DNA of 64,000 nt from Pyxidicoccus sp. MSG2 (lineage in GTDB: Bacteria > Myxococcota > Myxococcia > Myxococcales > Myxococcaceae), in contig NZ_JAPNKC010000001.1 of NCBI RefSeq assembly GCF_026626705.1, forward strand, positions 3,100,001 to 3,164,000, given 5' to 3'. Positions 43,141-51,313 of the stretch are shown one piece after another. Below the pieces are notes generated by a model. It saw nothing but the letters and a program-made list of their open reading frames with translations, was not told the origin of the DNA and did no database searches. Every line of letters starts with the position of its first letter. Positions within the stretch are counted from its first letter, which is position 1. The translations under genes and the position numbers were made by a program.

Positions 43141-46100
43141 TCAATCCGGGGGATTAGGGATGGTTGTCTCGAACCCGGGAACCTGCTCTCCATTCGCGTC
43201 CAGCAGGTCATGCTTGACTTCGTGGGGGCGCATGTCGTCGCCGTGGAACCTGGGCTCATGGACGCTCTTGCAGCCCGGGTTCTGCTTGGCGTGTGAGATG
43301 GATTTGTTCTCCCACTTCCTCTTCGCACTCTGGTTGGATTTCCTGCCATGCTCGGGGATGAGGTTCTCCGCGATGTTGACGTTTCTGGCATCCGCCGCGC
43401 CGCGCTGCGGAATCAGATGTCCCCGGTGGTCGACTCCCGGCTGGTATCCCTCGAGTGTGATGTGGGAGACGCTTTTCTGCTCATAGTTCTTCGGTGGATT
43501 GAGCTCGCCCTCGACCCGGATGGGTCTTCCCTGCGGATCCATGTAGTAGACAGCCGCGCCGTTGTCGTACTCGATGCGGCGGGTCCCCTCGGGCATCGGG
43601 GTGCCATCTGACAGGAATGCTTCGTCCTTGCCGAGGACGGTCTCGCTGGTCGGGACCTTCTCGGCGTCCGGCGTGTGGCTCGAGTTCGCGTTGGGCCTGA
43701 CGGCGTGGTCGAGGCCGAGCACATCGACCTGAACCAGCGGATTGGGAGCGTAGGCGTACAGGTTGGCTCCGCCCGCGAGCCCCAACGGATCGCTCTGCAG
43801 GTAGCGACCCAGGGTCGGGTCGTAGTAGCGGAAACGGTTGTAGAAGAGCCCCGTGTCGGCGTCGTGATAGTGGCCAGGGAAGCGCAGGTGGAAGGCGAGC
43901 TCCGACGACGGGTCCACCTCGACGTGGCCGTAGGGATGGATGTGGTTCGCCCACCACACGACGCGTCCGGCCGCATCTTCGATGCACGAGGGGACGCCGA
44001 CCTGGTTCGTGAAGAGGGTGTGGACCCGACCGCTCTGGGGAGCCGCATCTTCGCCGTCGTAATCCACGAACAACAGCGGCACCAACGCGTCGTGGGAGGC
44101 GTACACGTACACGCGCAGCCGCCGCTCCGGGGACAGCTCGGCCGCAAGCCGCTCTCCGTCCCAGTAGAACCACGTCTGCCGTGCCCCCCGTCCGCAACGG
44201 ATGCGCCGACCAATGGCGTCATACTCGGCCGTCCAGGGCTCCCCTCGCCCGTCCTCGATGCGCACCAGCATGTCCGCGCTGTTGTACGTGTAGCGCGTGC
44301 ATGTGCCGTCCCAGCCGTGACGCTCGGCGATGTGGTGGCGGTGGTCGTAGACGAAGCGCTCGTCGTTCGCGGAAGCCAGCCGATTGCCCGCGGCGAGCGT
44401 CACCCCGCGAAGTCCCGGCTGCTCGAGCAGGTTGCCCGCGGCATCGCGCCGGTACAGGAAGGCCCCCAGAGGCCCTTCTTGGCTCGTCAGCCGGTGCGCT
44501 GCATCCGTGGTGAAGCGCGTCGTGCCCCGCTGGCCGTCCCACGCCTCGAGGAGGTCTCCCTCCGGGGAATAATCGTAGCGGGCCCAGCGCGACTGGAGCG
44601 CCCCGTCCTGCGCGTGTTTCCAGGCGAGGCTCGCGCGGAGCCGGCCCTGGTCGTCATATTGGGACAGCTCCTGGGTTCCATTCGCGTGCTGCCGCAGGAC
44701 CAGTCCCGTTGGCTCCCTCCAGAGCCAGTGCTCCCGCCCCGTCGGGTCTCGCAGGCGCTGTTCCCCGGGTTGCTCGGAGGCGTGGAGTATTGTGGTGAAG
44801 GACTCCAGCACCGTCGTTCGCCGCAAGGCCGGCGTCTGCACATGCTCGACGCCCCGACCGTCCCGCAGGTCGTACCTCATCCGCCCGAATGCATCCCGCC
44901 GCAGGACGACCTCATGGCTGTCCGTGGAGGCGCGCACCGGGCGGCCTCGCGAGTCGTATTCGAGGCGGTGGGTGCCGCCGGAGCCCAGGTGGCGCACCGC
45001 CGTGCGGCCATTGTCTCCGTGCTCGAGGCGCAGCAGCACTCGGCCAAGCGCGTCCCGCTTTTCCAGCAGGCGGTCCCCCGCGTCCCAGGTGTACTCGTCA
45101 CGCGGCGCCCCATGCCGTCGCACCCGGACGAGCCGGTCCTTCTCATCGTAGTCGTAGGCGCTTGCAGTCCCGCCCGCGTCGACGATGCGTGTCACCCGCT
45201 CCGTGGATGAGTACTCGTACTGGAGGGTGTTCCCGAGCGCATCGCTGTCCGTCACCTTCAAATTCCAGCGACCGACGCGGGATTCCCGCTCACGGCCGTC
45301 CGCGTCCCGATGCCACACCGTGTTGCCCGAGGAATCATGGCGCCACTCGCGGTGGCGGCCCGCCGCGTCGACTTCTCTGAGCAACCGCCCAAGGCCATCA
45401 TGGGTGCACACCAGCCGCTGCTCCTGGGCCGCCCCATCGGGGCGGAACCGCACGAGCAGCGCCACCTGCTCCCGGAGCTCCCGCGGTACCTGGGACAGCA
45501 GCGTCCGCGAGGCGCCCCGCGCCGCCTGTGGCAGGACTTCCGCCATGGCTCCAAACAAGCGTCCCAGCGGCGTCGTGGGAATCGGGAACATCACCGGCGG
45601 AGGGACGCGCGGCAGCTCCTCTGGCGGGGGCAGCATCCGCTGGTAGGGGTCGATTCTCCCCACCAGGGCGCCGTGCGCGTCGTACACCATCTGCGTCACG
45701 CGCCCGCCGGAGTCCATCTCCCGCAGCACGCGCCCGTCCGAATCCACCTCTCGCGTCAGGACGCCACCGTACGGGTCCACCTGCTTTCGCAGGGTGAGGT
45801 TCTCGTCGTACTGGAAGGTGCTGATGCCCCCCTGCCGCTCCGTGACACAGGTCTCCCGCTTCTCGGAGTCGTACTCGAAGCGCGCCCACCACAGTCCATC
45901 CTCGCCCGAGGTCTCCTCGCAGCGGCCCCGCGCGTCATAACGCCACCAGAAGCCGTACCCGGAGGGAGTGCGCATCCGCGTCCAGCGATGCGCGTCGTCA
46001 TACTGGTACGCGTGGCGGCCACCCTCCGCATCCTCGGACAACACGAGATGCCCATGACGGTCATACTCGTACCGGGCCACCCGCCGCGTGCCGCGCGCCT

Positions 46101-47193
46101 CCATCCGGAGCACCTCGGTCATCCGGCCCGCGGCGTCGTGGACGAAGCGGTAGCGGCAGGTTCCCTCGGGCGTGTGCTCCGTCACCTCGCACAGCCGCTC
46201 GCCCTCGTGGCGCAGCTCCAGCTCGGCCCGCCCGGAGCGCACGAAGCGGGGCCGCGCGACGTCCTCCCCCTTGGCGACCCGCATGACCCATCGCGCCGCG
46301 CGGCCCTCGGAGAGCTCCAGGTCTCCATTGTCCAGGCGGCGCAGCACCACCCCGTGCCGCCGCGTCTCGCGCTCGCCCTGCTTCAGCGGCGCGAAGTCGA
46401 TGACGCGGCCCCGGGCATCCTCATATCGCCACGCCTGGTGGAACAGGTGCAGCGTGTGCTGATACTCGTGCCGGAACCCCCAGCCCAGCACGCCCTGCCG
46501 GTCCGCCCGGGCCGTGGTGTAGCGGCGCCGCCAGCAGAAGAGGCCCGGGGGCGGGGAGCGGACGTCCACGAACTCGTCGAAGTTGGCGCCCGTAATCACG
46601 TCCACCGGGTGGCCGGCGTTGCAGTGCACACCGTTCTGCGCCTTGCGTGCCGCGCGCAGCTTCTTCACCTTCGACACCAGCGCCTTCAACATCGCCATGC
46701 CCGCGCGCATGCCGAGTGCGACGAGCGAGATGGTGGGCGGCCCGCCCACCAGCACGGGCAGGGGAATGGACAGCACCATCGTCGTCGGAAGCACCAGGCT
46801 CTTGACGACCTTCTTCTTCTTGAGCCGCGGAATGGGCGGCATTCCCAGGTCCTGGCAGCTCAGGGCGGGCAGGGCCAGGTGGCTGAAGGCATCCCCGTCC
46901 ACGGACACGGTGGCACTGCCCATGAAGATTTCGGACTCGTTGGCCGGAGGCTTGATGAAGACTCCGCCCATGGGGATATGGGGCGGGAGCGCCATGCCCG
47001 AGGAGCCCGCCTGCGCCCGGGGAAGTCCTCCAATCAGCACCGTCGCGCCCAGGATGGGCACGTAGTCCATCGGGTCGAACACCATGCCGATGTGTGGGTG
47101 GGGAATCGGGATGGGCGGCACCGGGCCGGGGGGCTGGATGATGTGGATGTCGATTCCCAGCAGCGGGTCCAGGTGCTTGGCGGCGGGCATCAT
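43141..47193 (-). CDS. PAAR-RHS type VI effector with C-terminal Endonuclease NS_2-type toxin
   Basis: A protein of 1350 residues. Residues 1-125 form a PAAR-like tip (HIHIG-style His/Pro-rich start, GGVFIKPPANESEIFMGS). Hydrophobic segments follow (SLVLPTTMVLSIPLPVLVGG, SLVALGMRAGMAML). Then come some 900 residues of RHS/YD repeats that form a cocoon, closing with YNRFRYYDPTLGRYLQSDPLGL and VQVDVLGL, the self-cleavage core. The last 189 residues are the toxin: VDHRGHLIPQRG (near 1255) plus NIAENLIPEHGRKSNQSAKR is the DRGH and Asn metal site of beta-beta-alpha nucleases. DNA cleavage in target cells is expected. The ATG at 47193 overlaps the upstream stop as ATGA. Confidence 0.93.
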   Translation of the reverse strand: MMPAAKHLDPLLGIDIHIIQPPGPVPPIPIPHPHIGMVFDPMDYVPILGATVLIGGLPRAQAGSSGMALPPHIPMGGVFIKPPANESEIFMGSATVSVDGDAFSHLALPALSCQDLGMPPIPRLKKKKVVKSLVLPTTMVLSIPLPVLVGGPPTISLVALGMRAGMAMLKALVSKVKKLRAARKAQNGVHCNAGHPVDVITGANFDEFVDVRSPPPGLFCWRRRYTTARADRQGVLGWGFRHEYQHTLHLFHQAWRYEDARGRVIDFAPLKQGERETRRHGVVLRRLDNGDLELSEGRAARWVMRVAKGEDVARPRFVRSGRAELELRHEGERLCEVTEHTPEGTCRYRFVHDAAGRMTEVLRMEARGTRRVARYEYDRHGHLVLSEDAEGGRHAYQYDDAHRWTRMRTPSGYGFWWRYDARGRCEETSGEDGLWWARFEYDSEKRETCVTERQGGISTFQYDENLTLRKQVDPYGGVLTREVDSDGRVLREMDSGGRVTQMVYDAHGALVGRIDPYQRMLPPPEELPRVPPPVMFPIPTTPLGRLFGAMAEVLPQAARGASRTLLSQVPRELREQVALLVRFRPDGAAQEQRLVCTHDGLGRLLREVDAAGRHREWRHDSSGNTVWHRDADGRERESRVGRWNLKVTDSDALGNTLQYEYSSTERVTRIVDAGGTASAYDYDEKDRLVRVRRHGAPRDEYTWDAGDRLLEKRDALGRVLLRLEHGDNGRTAVRHLGSGGTHRLEYDSRGRPVRASTDSHEVVLRRDAFGRMRYDLRDGRGVEHVQTPALRRTTVLESFTTILHASEQPGEQRLRDPTGREHWLWREPTGLVLRQHANGTQELSQYDDQGRLRASLAWKHAQDGALQSRWARYDYSPEGDLLEAWDGQRGTTRFTTDAAHRLTSQEGPLGAFLYRRDAAGNLLEQPGLRGVTLAAGNRLASANDERFVYDHRHHIAERHGWDGTCTRYTYNSADMLVRIEDGRGEPWTAEYDAIGRRIRCGRGARQTWFYWDGERLAAELSPERRLRVYVYASHDALVPLLFVDYDGEDAAPQSGRVHTLFTNQVGVPSCIEDAAGRVVWWANHIHPYGHVEVDPSSELAFHLRFPGHYHDADTGLFYNRFRYYDPTLGRYLQSDPLGLAGGANLYAYAPNPLVQVDVLGLDHAVRPNANSSHTPDAEKVPTSETVLGKDEAFLSDGTPMPEGTRRIEYDNGAAVYYMDPQGRPIRVEGELNPPKNYEQKSVSHITLEGYQPGVDHRGHLIPQRGAADARNVNIAENLIPEHGRKSNQSAKRKWENKSISHAKQNPGCKSVHEPRFHGDDMRPHEVKHDLLDANGEQVPGFETTIPNPPD

Positions 47194-48500
47194 GACGGCA
47201 TCCCCCGGGAGTCGGAGGGCCGCCAGCGCGGCCCCAGGAGCTTCTCCAGTTGTTGCAGGAGCGGCTGCGCGTGCTCGCGGTACTGCCACGTCCGGGTGAG
47301 CCGCAGCATGCCCTCGCCCAGGTAGCCCAGCGTGGACGAGCGGCGTGTCTCCTCATCCATCCGCTGCCCCACCTTGAGGCCCTCCACGCCGCAGCGCCAT
47401 GAGGCGTCGTGGACCCGCGACAGCTCATGGCAGTAGGCCGCCATGCGCCAGCACTCCAGCAGCATCCGCGTGTCCTGGAGCTGCTCGGCCAGGGGGACCG
47501 TCTCCTCGTACACCGCCGCGCCGCGCCCGTATGACGCAGCCGCGACGAGCCCAGCCCCCAGTGCCAGGCGCACCTTCAGCCGCAGGGCGAGCGCGGTGGG
47601 CTCTCCCCTCGACTGGGCCTCCAGGGCCGCCGCCTCCGCTTGGCGGTAGGTGCGGATGGCCTCCACGGGCCTGCCCACCGCCAGGTAGCCGGCGCCGAGC
47701 GCGAACCAGGAGGCCACCAGCAGGTGTCCCCACTGCTGCTGGTGCGCCACGGCCGCGGCCTGGGCCGCGAGCTGCTCCGCGCGCCCCAAATCCCGGGCTT
47801 CGATGGCGCGCCCCAGCTGTACGAACAGGTGGCGGTAGCGGCCATGCGGGGTGTCCAGGCGCCCGGCGGCGGCGGAGACCTCCTCGAGCGCCGCGCCCAT
47901 GCCCAGGTCCGCCACCCGGGTGCGCACCCTGCGCGCCTGCCGCGAGGCGAGCTCCGCCAACCTCGGGTCCTCCCGCGAGTCGATGCAGACGAGCCGCACG
48001 TGGGGCTCGCGGGCACGCTCCACCGCCCGCTCCACCCACAGCCCCCACGCCTGGGCGGGGACGTCGCCCTCCGGCAGGAGCACCAGCACCAGGTGCCTGA
48101 ACAGGGGCTGGTGGTGGGCATGGAAGGAGGCGGCCGTCTCGTGGAACACGTCCACGGCGTCCGCGTCTCGCGCGGGCCGGGGGGCGCGCCAGGAGGCGTC
48201 CGCGCCCGCGGCCGCCAGCTCGTCTCGCACCGCCGCGTACTGCACGGAGAGGGATTCCGCCAGGGCCAGCCCATACCGCGACGGCTCCTCGAAGCCGGGG
48301 GTGAGGCGCAGGAACAGGTCGGGCGTGGTGCCGCTCTCATGGTCCTCCACCTGGAAGAACGTCTCCAGCATCTGCCACTCGCCATGGGCGAGGACCCAGT
48401 GCAGCAGCCGGGCCTCGGGGTCCTCCGCGAACTCGCGCCACTGGGCCCGCAGCCGTTCGAGGCGCTTCAGGATGGGCGCTCGGATGTCTTGGTCGGCCAT
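47190..48500 (-). CDS. TPR-like putative effector adaptor/chaperone between vgrG and rhs
   Basis: A 436-residue cytosolic protein. Residues 1-190 form a mixed domain (WREFAEDPEARLLHWVLAHG, FFQVEDHESGTTPDLFLRL) of a kind I do not recognise. Residues 200-430 are helical repeats of TPR type (LGRAIEARDLGRAEQLAAQA; ALGAGYLAVGRPVEAIRTYR; AAVYEETVPLAEQLQDTRM). It is not DUF1795 (Eag), DUF4123 or DUF2169, the known chaperones in this position. It lies 11 bp after vgrG, and its stop overlaps the rhs start, so its synthesis is tied to the effector. Loading the effector onto VgrG, or shielding its hydrophobic segments, is inferred. Confidence 0.75.
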   Translation of the reverse strand: MADQDIRAPILKRLERLRAQWREFAEDPEARLLHWVLAHGEWQMLETFFQVEDHESGTTPDLFLRLTPGFEEPSRYGLALAESLSVQYAAVRDELAAAGADASWRAPRPARDADAVDVFHETAASFHAHHQPLFRHLVLVLLPEGDVPAQAWGLWVERAVERAREPHVRLVCIDSREDPRLAELASRQARRVRTRVADLGMGAALEEVSAAAGRLDTPHGRYRHLFVQLGRAIEARDLGRAEQLAAQAAAVAHQQQWGHLLVASWFALGAGYLAVGRPVEAIRTYRQAEAAALEAQSRGEPTALALRLKVRLALGAGLVAAASYGRGAAVYEETVPLAEQLQDTRMLLECWRMAAYCHELSRVHDASWRCGVEGLKVGQRMDEETRRSSTLGYLGEGMLRLTRTWQYREHAQPLLQQLEKLLGPRWRPSDSRGMPS

Positions 48501-48511
48501 GTGCGCGGAAG

Positions 48512-50965
48512 TCAGTTGATCTTCACCAGCGCGCCGGTGATTTCGTTCAGCGCCGCTCCAGCCGAGCTGACCTTCGGCCCGGATACCGCGACACCCGCGG
48601 GGTCCAGCTTCACCGAGCCAGCTCCACCCGCGAGCGAGACCTCCACCGCGCCGGAGATTTCAATCTTCGTGGGCGTGAGCGTGATGGAGCAGCCGCCGCA
48701 GCTCAGTGAAATCTCGGTGCCGGAGCTCACCGAAATCTTCCCGCTCTCCTCGATGTGCACCTCTCCCGAGCCGTGCACCAGCTTGATGTAGCTGCCCGCA
48801 TCGAGCTCCACGTGGCCGCCCTCGAAGGTGAAGGTGGTGGGCCCCTGGGTGAGCTGGTGCTTCACGTCGGCGGTGACCAGGCGCTCGGCGCTCACGGTGA
48901 GCTCGTCGTTGGCGGTGACGGTGGTCTGCCGGCCGGCCTCCAGCGTGACGGTCTCCTTGCCGGTGACTGTCTTGGCGCGCGTGCCGCCCACCGAATACGT
49001 CTCCTTGCCGTCCACGGTGAGCGTGCGGCTGCCGTTGACGGTGACGGTCTCGTTGGCCTTCACCGTCTCGGTGCGGTTCTCCTCCACGGTGACGGTTTCA
49101 TCCTTCTTCACCGTCTTGGTGCGGTTGCCGGAGACGGTCATGGACTGCTCGCCGCCCACGCTCTCGGTCTGGTTGACCTTCACGGTGTTGGTCTGGTTCT
49201 TCTCCACCGTGTTGGCCTGGTCGTTGTTCACCTGTGTGGTGTGGTCGTGCTCCACCACCTCCACCAGGTCCTTCTGCGCGTGGAGGAACACCTGTTCCTC
49301 GCCCTTGGCGTCCTCAAAGCGCAGCTCGTTGTAGCCGTCCCCTCCCGGCGAGCTCTGGGTGCGCAGGGTGCTGCGGGTGCGCTCCTCGGGCAGCTTCGTC
49401 GGTGGAGGGTTGCTACCGTTATAGACACAGCCGGTGACCAGGGGCCGGTCGGGGTTGCCCTCCAGGAAGTCGACCACGACTTCCATGCCCACGCGGGGGA
49501 TGAAGAGCGAGCCGAAGCCGGCCCCCGCCCAGGTCTGCGCCACGCGTACCCAGCACGACGCCTTGTCGTCCTCCGGGCCCACCCGGTCCCAGTGGAACCG
49601 CACCTTGATGCGGCCGTGCGTGTCGGTGTGGATCTCCTCCCCCGAGGGGCCCACCACCGTGGCCGTCTGCAGGCCGGGGATGCGGCTGCGCGCCAGGGGG
49701 TACTCCGGCCGGAAGGGTACCGACAGCGGAACGCACTCGAAGCGGTTCTCGTACCGCTCCCGCTTCGTCCCATCGCCGGAGTCCTCCCGGGAGAACAGCG
49801 GCCGCTCCTCGGGGGCCTCCCCCAGGTGTTCGATGCGAGTGATGAGGTAGGCTTGGTCCAGTTCGGCGCGCGCATGCCCCTGCAGCTCGAAGGTGTACCC
49901 CGGACAGAAGCCCGTCACGTTGCCCCGCCCCCGCCCCTTCTTCCGGCCCAACTGCTGGCCCTCGCGCAGCAGGCGAGCGCGCGCGGCCACGTCCTCCTTC
50001 GTGTACCGGTGGTTCCCCGTGTCGTACTCCGACAGGGTGAGCTCCGCAGGGTATAGATAGGACTCCCTTCCGCTCTCCTGCTCCTCCTTCGCGTCCTTCG
50101 TCAGGTTCAGCCTCGGCCGTGTCCAGTCGAAGTCCCGAACCACCACGCCAGTCGGGCGCAGGGTGCTGGACCAGTCGAACCCCTGGAGTGTCTCCACGTG
50201 CGCGAGCCCACCGGCCTGGTTGGCAATCCACACGGGGCCGCCGTCGAGCGTCTGGAGGGGCTGGAAGGGACTATTGGTGTCCACCAGGACGAGCCCCTCT
50301 GCGTCACCGGTGTGCTCGAAGTAGAAGGCAATGCCCTCCTCCTTCATCAGCCGCAGGATGAAGTCGAGGTCAGACTCGGCGTACTGCACGCAGTACTCGC
50401 GCTTGGGGTACTCACGCTGAAGTGACAGGCGCACCTTGCGTTTGAAAGGAATAAGCGCCTCCTCGATGACGTCCAGGAGCACTTCGGGCACGGACATCTC
50501 CTGGAAGATGTACGAGTCGACGCGCTGGGACAGTTCCCAGAGGGCCGGGACGACCTGGACGCGAACCATCGCCTTGTCGGCCAGGGAGCCCAGGTCCTCC
50601 ACGTGACGCACGATGCCCTGGAGCTGGCGTGACAGCGTGCCGCGCTGGATGCCCAGCGTGCATGTCGCGCCGAGCATCGCGTCGACGTCCGTCAGGGGCC
50701 CATCGAACACCAGGTCGACCAGGGCCTCGTAGAGCTCGGACAGGCCCTCGCGTGCCTGGACACGCCGCACATGCCAGGGGGCAAGCGGCGAATCCGAGGA
50801 ACTGAACGTGTAGCGCACCGCGGACACCGGGCTGCCACCACCGAGCAGCGACAGCACTCCCGAGATGGCCTCGCCTGCATCGCCCTCTCCAAGACTCCTG
50901 GCGACCTGTACGGCCGTGGACGCCATCTGTGCCAACTGCTGGCGGCGCTCGTCGAACGCAGACAT
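48512..50965 (-). CDS. vgrG: Type VI secretion tip protein VgrG
   Basis: A protein of 817 residues. After an unusual N-terminal extension of about 45 residues come the gp27-like barrels (residues 50-420), the gp5-like OB domain with HTDTHGRIKVRFHWDR and SLFIPRVGMEVVVDFLEGNP (about 440-520), and a beta-helix spike of seven-residue steps (NRTKTVK, NRTETVK, NETVTVN, SRTLTVD) from about 575 to 690. The C-terminal tail (VELDAGSYIKLVHG onwards) ends without an added toxin domain, so it should act as a carrier. The ATG at 50965 follows GGAG; a TTG at 50992 would add nine residues. No other T6SS gene is nearby: an orphan vgrG. Confidence 0.94.
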   Translation of the reverse strand: MSAFDERRQQLAQMASTAVQVARSLGEGDAGEAISGVLSLLGGGSPVSAVRYTFSSSDSPLAPWHVRRVQAREGLSELYEALVDLVFDGPLTDVDAMLGATCTLGIQRGTLSRQLQGIVRHVEDLGSLADKAMVRVQVVPALWELSQRVDSYIFQEMSVPEVLLDVIEEALIPFKRKVRLSLQREYPKREYCVQYAESDLDFILRLMKEEGIAFYFEHTGDAEGLVLVDTNSPFQPLQTLDGGPVWIANQAGGLAHVETLQGFDWSSTLRPTGVVVRDFDWTRPRLNLTKDAKEEQESGRESYLYPAELTLSEYDTGNHRYTKEDVAARARLLREGQQLGRKKGRGRGNVTGFCPGYTFELQGHARAELDQAYLITRIEHLGEAPEERPLFSREDSGDGTKRERYENRFECVPLSVPFRPEYPLARSRIPGLQTATVVGPSGEEIHTDTHGRIKVRFHWDRVGPEDDKASCWVRVAQTWAGAGFGSLFIPRVGMEVVVDFLEGNPDRPLVTGCVYNGSNPPPTKLPEERTRSTLRTQSSPGGDGYNELRFEDAKGEEQVFLHAQKDLVEVVEHDHTTQVNNDQANTVEKNQTNTVKVNQTESVGGEQSMTVSGNRTKTVKKDETVTVEENRTETVKANETVTVNGSRTLTVDGKETYSVGGTRAKTVTGKETVTLEAGRQTTVTANDELTVSAERLVTADVKHQLTQGPTTFTFEGGHVELDAGSYIKLVHGSGEVHIEESGKISVSSGTEISLSCGGCSITLTPTKIEISGAVEVSLAGGAGSVKLDPAGVAVSGPKVSSAGAALNEITGALVKIN

Positions 50966-51194
50966 GCGGTTCTCCAACCAGGCAATGAACAACCAATCAA
51001 GAGAGTTCTAGTTTCTTGACGATTGCAATCGCAAGCGTTGGCATCCACATAAGTCATTTACCCGCCCCTGGTGTTCCAGGTGCCACGGCGGATGCGTGTA
51101 ATTCTTTAGTCATGCCAGACCAGCCAGGAAAGCAAAGAGGGTCAAAACAGACATCCCAGTGAGCCTGTTGCCCATGCCCGCGCAGGTTCCCCGT
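50966..51194. promoter_or_regulatory. AT-rich promoter region of the vgrG operon with a 12-bp palindrome
   Basis: The most AT-rich stretch nearby, upstream of vgrG on the minus strand. It contains the perfect palindrome CGATTGCAATCG (51020-51031) and, read on the minus strand, TTGCGA then 18 bases then TAGAAC, a weak -35/-10 pair that overlaps it. A short stem CCTGG/CCAGG lies at 51067-51080. A regulator binding the palindrome would block this promoter. No ORF here looks real. Confidence 0.4.
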
Positions 51195-51253
51195 GGACGT
51201 GCGGCGCTGGCTGGCGGAAGCGCTCGGCCTCATCGGCTGAGACGACGAAGCCC
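51195..51253. repeat. Right direct repeat: orphan copy of the kinase 3' end
   Basis: It carries the last 15 codons and stop of the kinase gene (46 bp identical to 41295-41340), with no kinase sequence before it, then a near-match to 51253. It runs straight into a strong terminator facing glmS, so this side probably keeps the ancestral end of the kinase gene. The copy has no coding role, yet it has no mismatch over the 46 bp. Confidence 0.85.
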
Positions 51254-51278
51254 GGGCCCCCTCGCGGGGAACCCGGGC
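51250..51278. terminator. Hairpin between the kinase-end remnant and glmS
   Basis: GCCCGGG (51250-51256) pairs with CCCGGGC (51272-51278), and CCCC with GGGG inside, leaving an AA bulge and a 5-base loop. It lies 36 bp beyond the glmS stop on the minus strand and 10 bp after the remnant stop on the plus strand, so it is well placed as a bidirectional terminator. Confidence 0.65.
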
Positions 51279-51313
51279 TCCGGAAAGTCACTTCACGAAG
51301 AAGGTGACGGCGG

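Larger units (their letters stand above)
41341..51194. mobile_element. T6SS VgrG-RHS effector island inserted at the kinase 3' end
   Basis: About 9.9 kb between two direct repeats of the kinase gene end. It holds a single leftward operon: vgrG, a TPR-like gene, PAAR-RHS nuclease and three small downstream genes. No integrase, transposase, tRNA or T6SS structural gene is present. The distal genes (41473-43200) and the vgrG promoter region look less GC-rich than the flanks. Removing the island would restore a simple kinase-terminator-glmS arrangement. Mobility is inferred from the repeats; how it moves is unknown. Confidence 0.75.

Noticed and set aside
41341-51194. An integrase or transposase within the effector island
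   Set aside because: All coding space is taken by the six operon genes, and none shows tyrosine or serine recombinase or DDE motifs. The remaining gaps are too short.
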